From: Holothuria scabra
Lineage: Eukaryota > Echinodermata > Holothuroidea > Aspidochirotida > Holothuriidae
Length of the DNA stretch: 64,000 nt
Direction: 5' to 3'
NCBI GenBank assembly: GCA_037179385.1
Contig: CM074187.1
Coordinates: 9,735,450-9,799,449 of the forward strand
A program made the position numbers and the translations under genes. The notes below the pieces were generated by a model. The model did no database searches, was not told the origin of the DNA, and worked only from the letters and a program-made list of their open reading frames with translations. Shown in pieces: positions 40,001-49,000 of the stretch (positions are counted from its first letter, which is position 1; each line of letters starts with the position of its first letter).

Positions 40001-43000
40001 TTTGAAAATATTGTATGCTTAGTTCTTATCTCAGGAAATTTCTAAAAAGTTTAAATTTGGATTGTATGATGTTTGACACATCAGTGTATTTGCAAGTAAT
40101 GAGTCAACTGAAAGTGCTTCACTTGAACCATCTGTGCTTTGAATCATGACTAGGTTTTTAACCATTAAATATACAGTAGGTAGCACATTTGTTACTCCTG
40201 CAAGTACACCATGCTCATTGAACTGTAAGAGTTTATTTCAATTTATAAAAATCAGTTTATCTGATCCAGTATAGCTTTAGTGTGACCCACCCTTAACCCT
40301 TTACTGTTGTTTGGGTCCTTTTGGACTCATACAGAGAGCTCGGCTGTTACCCGTCTTTACTGTTTCACGCTGAGCTCGACACTGCAAGTAGCTACCTGAA
40401 AATTCAGCCACAATAACGAGAGGGACAATAGTTTAAGGTCACGGGGTCAATAACCTACGGAAGCTTATGCGGGGCGTGCTACGTTCGCTTTTCCGCCCAC
40501 TCCCGATGTGCCCAAATATGCCCCTATTGGAGCACAATGGTAAAGGGTTAAGGCATGAAGATGTGTCATTCCTGTTTCTTATTTTATCCATGCAGACGGC
40601 AGCAGAAGGTGTGTTACTTGGTATCACATGTTCAACATACAATGCTCAGACAGTGCTCATTGCAGCCGGTGTATGCGCTGTGAGTTTAACTTTCTTCAAA
40701 TTTCATTTTCAATTTATATCTCTAAGATTGTTAAAACAATGAATGGTTTGTAATGACTGACCATAAAACAGACCTCAACTTATTTCCTTGAGCAAAATAT
40801 TTGCAATCAATGATGTATTGCAGGGCTTGAAATGAGATTAAAAAAAGGGCATAGCCAAAATGATGAAAGTGGCTTTTGGTCTGCTATTTCAATAGGACAT
40901 TTTTAGGGGCACCCTTGCCATCAGTACAGGCACGATAGCCATGGCTATTTGTGACTTCAGTTATTTTGAGCCCTGAGATTTGTTTCATTCAATCCAGTCA
41001 TATGCTGTAGATGGTCTTTTACTTACTTTTTGGTCTTTATATTGGTACGTTGATGTGGTTCCTATGACAAATGACCAACCTATATTGACAATCCCCACAT
41101 TCTTTATAAAAATCATTGTTTTCAGAGTGAGAAATTAAGGATCCAATTTGGTTGTTACAAATTTATGACCATTCACTTTTTCAAATTATACACACAAGCA
41201 TTACAAGGGGGGGGGGTAAAAATATAAATTTTTTTCAAAGAATATCAGTGTTGCTGAATAGTGATAATAATAATAAGCATTGCCATGTACAGTACCATCC
41301 AACACCCTTGTGTGAATTTATTGATATCAAGTTAGTTATTTAGAAGAGGTTCTACATCTCAGTTTGTAACAAATTGGTTTACTAATATCAACTTATAATG
41401 CCTCTTTAGTTCAGTTCAATAGCCACCTCACCTTTGTAATGGTTGTTTAATATAAAACATATAACATATATAGAATATTGCACCAGTTTCATAGACATAA
41501 AGTGCAATTGAACATTTGTAATTTATCTTTGAATTGTTGAGGATGTTCAATCATTAAAGATATGTTGCTCTGAAAATTAAATTGATCAGTTTCTAAGCTA
41601 GTCTTCAAAAGCATTTGCATTTGTTAAGCAAAACAAAAAAAAAAAAAAAACCCAAAATATAAAGTATGTCCAGCTATAGATATTTATTTCTTTCAATCTT
41701 CCTTTACTTTTACAACACAAAAGGAAAGGCAGAATTAAAGGCATTTTCAATCACTTTATCATCTCTATTTTCTTTTTAATTTCTTTCAGGGTATTGTGCT
41801 ACTCTTGACTTTATTTGCTTTTCAGACCAAAGTGAGTACTTAGCATCTTTGAAGAAATCATTGGAGTGATATGAGTTTTAACTTAAAAATCTGTGGTCTG
41901 CCCCCATCAAGGGGTTAGAGATTTCTTAGAACTTGGGAGTTTGGATTTGTGATTAAAGACAATGTTGCAATGGGAGTTGTAATGTTCTCTTCAAACATCC
42001 TACTCAAGTGCTATATTCCTTCACCTGTTCCTGCATTTTCTCGTAAAGGTGACCCACAGGACACTGGATATATTTAGTATTCTCATCTCCTTTTGGCCAA
42101 TCAGCAATGAGTAAAAGCTGTTCTTTTATGGAGGTGGGGTGGGGCAGACAAAAGGTGGTGAGTCCAGGTGATGATGTTATTAGTGATGTGAAATATCCGA
42201 TCTTTAGAAGGAAGGACCACCTGTGAAGGTGGGTAGGTTTGGAAGAGGCTGAGTGCTGTGGACAGTTGCATGCACATAGAGGTGGGTTGTGGAAGGGGAA
42301 AAATGCTGAGACCAGATGTTGATGTTATTAGTGATGTGAAATGTCCAATGGTTAGAAGTACCACTTGTGAAGGTGGGTAGGTCTGGAAGAGGCCGAGTGC
42401 AAATTTGAGTCAAAACTAAATTAGACACTGTCTGACACAAGTTCTAAACAATAAATTATTCTCTTTTATGATTGCTTATTGTAGTAAAATATATACTTAG
42501 GTGGATGAGAAATTATATTTACATCAGTGACCAATATTTTAAAATGAAGATCTATGGAAATCTTTGGGTTGGCGATAAGTTTTAAGTTTCTCTTTATTTT
42601 ATACTTTGTTGCTGTTCATTATGCCTAGAGGGAGAATGCAGTCACTTTAATTTAAAAAAGTATACTTGGGTACCCGAATTCACAGATGGCTTCTGCTTTT
42701 TCAAATGATATTAATATCCGACCTTTGTCTGTGAATTGTTAAATCTATGTAAAGCAACTTTTCTTGCTTATCTTAATGCTGTAAATTTGAAATTGCGAAC
42801 ATTATGGCAGATAACTGTTTTGGAAATTTTGTAGATTAAGCACAAATTTTCAAAATAAATGTGGAATGGTTGTGTATTGTCCTTGAAGCATCAGCACAAT
42901 GTAAGGAGGGATGCAAAATTAATGTTCAGTTTAAAGACTTGATTTTTCTAGCAAACACCACTAAAGCACAAGGACGTAGTCATGTCACAAGTAAAAATGC

Positions 43001-46000
43001 ATTCCAGCTTGTTTCTTTTATGGATAGATTGATTTCACCATGATGACTGGTGTTGCCTTTGTTCTGATAATGGTGTTGCTACTCTTTGGGATTTTTGCAA
43101 TCATCTTCAGGAGTGAAGTAAGTAGTATTCACCTTTGACCTTAATTGTTTTGTCGCTAATATATGTCACCAGGATTGACGATTTGTTGTCAATTAGGGGG
43201 GAGGGGATTGCCTCATTTTCAAAAATGTTACTGAGTGGAAAATTCAAGTCAATGGATGCTTTCTGAAATATTGCTGGACATGTGATAGTCCCCTAGGATT
43301 GCCACCAGTGTCCATCAATTTAGTAGCTTCCCTCTATAAACTTACTACTGTGGTGAATTTCCCTACAAATTTCAGTTTGGCACCTTGAAACTTTTTTTGA
43401 TTCTGCATAGATTATTGGCTGATGTAATCTTTTAATTTTGTCATGTGAGTTTTAATTGGAGGGGAAATTGTTAGAATATGCATGATGCAAAAGTGAAGAA
43501 AATATAGAGTGTAATGGGTGTATTCTCAAATATTGAGTGGGTGGAGAAACATGTCCTAGTCCTTAGGATTGCCACCATTGTGTTGTCAGTGACTGAAGTA
43601 GCTTCATACCTCTAATTGAGGGCAGTTTCTTTGCAAATTTAGAGTTAACACCCTGGAAAACTTTTTGGATGTCATAGAGACCTGTTGGCTGATGTAATGT
43701 GTTCAATTGTGTCCTGTGTATATTGGTTAGGAAGAAAATTGTTTGAGTAAGCACCATGCAAAAGTTAAGAAAATGGACATTATTGAAGGAATCTATGCGA
43801 TGGTGATGTCGTGTGTGTGTGTGTGTTTGTGACACTTGCTTGTAAACACGATATCTTAAGATAGGAATGTCCAACACTTTTCATATTTGGTATATAGATT
43901 TATCATGTTGAGAGGAAGAACCCAATTGTTTTTGGTAGAGGTCAAAGGTCATTTGAGGTCACCAGCGGTAAAATTGCGACAACTTCAAAAATAGCTTGTA
44001 AACATGATATCTTCAGATAGGAGTGACCGCCACTTTTCATACTTGGTATATAGATTTGTTATGTTGAGAAGAAGAACCCTAGTGTTTTTGGTAGAGGTCA
44101 AAGGTCATTTGAGGTCACCAGTGGTATAATTGCTAAAATGCCAAAAATGGCTTGTAAACACAATATCTTCAGATAGGATTGCCCGACAATTTTCACACTT
44201 GGTATATTGGTTTGTCATGTTGAGAGGAAGAACCCTATTGTTTTTGGTAGAGGTCAAAGGTCATTTGAGGTCACCAGCAGTAAAATTGTGAAACACCGAA
44301 AATGGCTTGTAAACATGATATCTTCAGTTAGGAGAGACCAACACTCTTCATATTTGGTATATAGATTTTTCATGTTGAGAGAGAGAAGCCTATCATTTTT
44401 TTGGTAGAGGTCAAAGGTCATTTGAGGTCAATAGCAGTAAAATTGCAAAAACTTGGAAAATGGCTTGTAAACACGATATCTTCAGAAAGGAGTGACCGAT
44501 AATCTTCATATGTGGTATATAGATTTGTCACTTTGAGAGAAAGAAGCCTATTGCTTTTGGTAGAAATCAAAGGTCATTTGAGGTCACCAGCGGTAAAATT
44601 GCAAAAACACTGAAAATGGCTTTTAAACATGATTTCTTCAGATAGGAGTGACCAACACTTCTCATGCTTGGTATTTAGGTTTGTCATGTTGAGAGGAAAA
44701 AGCCTATTGTTTTTGGTTGAGGTCAAAGGTTATTTGAGGTCACTAGCAGTAAAAATGCAAAAACACCGAAAATGGCTTGTAAACATTATATCTTCAGATG
44801 GGAGTGACCGATACTCTTTATATTTGGTATATAGATTTGTCATGTTGAGAGAAAGAAGCCTATTGCTTTTGGTAGAGGTCAAAGGTCATTTGAGGTCACC
44901 AGTGGTAAAATTGTGAAAATTCTGTGCCTAAAATGTAAAGAAAAACCTATCAAACACTGTCAATTTGAAAGCAGGTAAGGTATTTGATGGCAAGGAATCA
45001 CTAAGCCTTTTGGCTTTCTGGTGTTGTGAATGAAGTAGAAAGGCAAGGAACTACCATCCTATTAGACAAGCTCTCTTTGCTAAAATGGTTTTGGTTATGC
45101 AAATTTGAAGTCAGTATAAGTCAAGGGGACCAGATTTTGAAAACTGTAGTTAGGGGTGTGAAACAAATGAACCAAATAAAGGACAATGTTATGGGGCATC
45201 TAGTCACCCTGACATTTATAAAAAGGAGTACAAAAACTTGAAAAGGTCTGAGTAGGTTGTAACAGATAGGGAATTTTTAAATAGCAAAGGTTTACAAAAG
45301 AAGTTAGTAGTGAGTGAGACAATACGTAAGTTAGTGTGTGCAAAGATGATAGGTATTAAAATAACGAGAAAATAATTGTGCAACTTATTCACCATTCTTT
45401 AAGGTAAAGAGCAGTTTCCCCAAACTTATTTTGAAGAAAACTCTATATAACCCTTTTTTATCTTATTTCTCTTGGAAGTATCTTTAATTACATTTTATGA
45501 CTTTACTATTGCATATTCAAGGTAAACCAAGCAGTTATTTCTGGTAAATTTCACATGTGAAGAGAAAAAAGATTGTCACATGAATCCCAACAGCCAATCA
45601 TGAAACTAGACAATCTACTACACTTCTTCAATTTGGGAAGACTGCTCTTGCCCTTTAAAGTTGTAAGCTTGATTTATGATTAGAAAATTGGTATTCTATA
45701 TATTAAGGCATGTTTAGACACACTCTGCATGACAGAGAATGCTCAGCTGTATACAACAGTGTGACATCTCACATAATGTAATTATATTAAAGATCTGATC
45801 CTCTCACCTCAAACTGCTTCAATTCTCCTAACCTTATGGAAACCCCTCCCACAACTGTCTTAAGTTCATCTTCATCTAGACACAATCTCAGTTTATTCCT
45901 TCAAGATGAGTATACAAAACCCCAATGTGTAATCAAAACACCCTCAGCACAGTTCATACTCTGCAACATGAGCTTCAGTTTTGAACTAGCTGTCTGTCCA

Positions 46001-49000
46001 AGAGCTATGCCAATTGAGAATTTCTGTAGACTATTTTGGGGTGAGAGGATTAGCTCTTTACGTTGTGTTTCTCTCTTGATGTATTGAATGCCTTAATTCT
46101 CCCCAAAGTTCCCAATCAAGCATACACTCTGCATTGCTGATGCTATTCTTTGTGGTAAATTTATATAAATTTTCTGTCTAATGTAGAAGAAAAAGAAAAG
46201 TGAAATAGAAACTGTTTTAATTCATTTTCCAGGTACTTGATGTTGTCTACTGCTCCCTTGGTGTGGGATTGTTCAGTCTTGTAAGTAAAAGTGTTTGTTT
46301 CACCTTAAAACAGGCAATTGCACATATTAAAAAAGGACATTTTTTGGTAGGTGAGAGGTCACATTGCTCCCTTTTTCACATGCCTAGGGGAGATAAGAAG
46401 TGGTCTTGGTTTACCAGACAGTGCTCCTTATAAATTCAGTGTCTGCAACAAAATTTGTATCACAGTTTTGTTCCTGCTAAGCTTGTTTTTAGGATAAAGG
46501 TAAGTGTAAATGGTAAAATAAGTTTTTTTCCCAGGGTATCACAATATAAATTCCCCCTTACTACACACCTGTTTCATCAGGCACATGGCCAGGAGTTTGT
46601 CAAGCAAGGACAAAGCCTGTAAACAAAGCTGGAGCCACCAGGAGCTGGCATGAAGTTGACAGAAAATTTGGGAGGCATGAAACCTCCCAGATTACTTTTC
46701 AGGCTTTTTAAGTACTCTGAAACATATAAATTGGGGAAATTCTAGCAATATTATAGAAGGACATTTTAAAATACTAAAAATATGCTGAAAGAGAGGGTAG
46801 CTACCTCTTGGCCTCCATTCACTATGTTTCTGCATCCCATCTTCTGCTCATCATGCCACAATTCCCAGGTAAAAGGCCTGGGTAACTTTCGCAAGGTATG
46901 AAGGTTTGGCACAGTTGGATCCATCTCGGTTACACAAGTTACTTTTGGTTTCCTGAGAGGGAAAACTATGGAATCACTCTACTTAATCTTGCAAAACACT
47001 GAGAGGGATGGTTGACTGAAAAGTTGATATTGACTACCGTAAGCTATCAATACTAATGACTCGTCAGTCCTCACCTCCTAGTTTTTTATGTTATTTTTTT
47101 GGGAAGTACAAAACCAAAGCCAACAATTTTTTTCTCATCATGTATAATAATTCTATTCACATTCATTCCATTCTATTCACCCTTGAAAGAAATATTTGTT
47201 GGACCGGTCACATATTTCTGTATCAGTTCCCATGTAAAAAGTAAATCCTTCGCTATGTTCCCTCTGACCATACATTTTTGGTTTTGATGAAAAGAGAAAC
47301 CTATGCATTCGTGATGGCGTGTGTGTGTGCATATGTGTGTGTATGTGTGTGTTTGTGACACTTTGCTTGTTTACACGATATCTTGAGAAGGGAAGATCTG
47401 ACAATTTTCAAACTTGGTACACAGATACCCCATACTGAGAGGAAGAACCCTATTGATTTTGGTGAAAGTCGAAGGTCATCTGGGGTCACAGGGGCTCAAA
47501 CCCCCAAATCCTTGTTTACACAATATCTCATGGTAGGAAACTTGGATTCATTTCAAACTTGATATGTTGATGCGTTATGATGTTAGAAAGAACCCTATTG
47601 ATTTTGGTGGAGGTCAAAGGTCATTTTGGGTCACATGGGGTCACACCCCGAAATCCTTGTTTACACTATATCGCAAGGTAGGAAACTTGGATTAATTTCA
47701 AACTTGATATGTTGATGCGTTATGATGTAAGGAAGAACCCTATTGATTTTGGTGGAGGCCAAAGGTCAGAAGTGGACAAATCCTGAAAACTTTAACACAA
47801 TATCTCAAGGTAGGAAGCTTGGATTGATTTCAAACTTGATATGTTGATGCATTATGATGTAAGGAAGAACCCTATTTATTTTGGTGGAGGTCAAAGGTCA
47901 GAATGGGACAAATCCTGAAAACTTAAACACCATGTCTCAAGGTAGGAAGCTTGGATTGATTTCAAACTTGATATGTTGATGCATTATGATGTAAGGAAGA
48001 ACCCTATTGATATTGGTAGAGGTCAAAGGTCATTTGGGGTCAAAGGGGGTCAAACTCGGAAAACCTGTATAGGACAGCTCAAGGTACGAAACGTGGATGT
48101 ATTTCACAGTTAGTGTGTGTATGAGTTATGGTGAGTTGAAAGTACTGTACCTGTTGTTTTTTGGTGGAGGTCAGGGGTCATCTGGTATCACCTGGCATCA
48201 AACTCTGTAAACATTGTTTGCAGAATATCTTAAGGCACAGTAGAAATTTGGCTTTTTGAATATAGAAGTGTTTTGTTTAAAAGAAAAAGCAGTTACTTAC
48301 AGGTTGAGTCAAAGGTCACTTTGGGTCACCAATTGTTACAACAAATGTAGCATTTTATTGAAAAGAGCATGTATGTATCATGGAAACCTCAATGCATTTT
48401 TGCATTCTGGTTATGTAAGTGTCTAGTACAGCAGGCTGGTCAGCTTATTGTAGCTAGCTTGGACAGGAAGTTGTTATGTTGCTTTGCAAAGACTTGCCTG
48501 GGAAATTAATACAAATAAAAAAACTGAAAACTGTTGACAGACCTACAGGCATGTTTTGTAGGATTTGCCTACTCAGATCTGCAAGAGGCCTTTTTGATTC
48601 CTTGCCGAAGGCAGGCAAGGAATCTATGCAATGGTGATGTCATGTGTATGTGTGTGTGTGTGTGTATGTGTGTTGGTGATGCTCCTTGTAATCCCGATTT
48701 TTTGAGATAGGAATGACTGACACTTTTCATATTTCTATATATAAATTTGCCATCGTGAGAGGAAGAACCCTATTGTTTTTGGTGGAGGTCAAAGGTCATT
48801 TGAGGTCACCAGAGGTCAAGGACCGAAATCCTTGTAATCGCGATATCTTGAGATAGGAATGACCCACACTTTTCATATTTGGTATATACAGTTGCCATGT
48901 TGAGAGAAAGAATCCTAATTTTTTTGGTGGAGGCCAAAGGTCATTTGAGGTCACCAGAGGTCAAAGACCAAAAACCTTGTAATCACGATATCTCGAGTTA

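Noticed and set aside
42101..42440. Minus-strand frames with ITNNIxxW repeats
   Set aside because: Explained by the 148-bp tandem duplication in intron 7.
44207..44916. Frames with repeated VEVKGHLRSP-like text
   Set aside because: Translation of the 156-bp satellite monomer, not a repeat protein.
45836..46087. 83-codon frame
   Set aside because: Lies inside a MITE; other copies do not keep it open.
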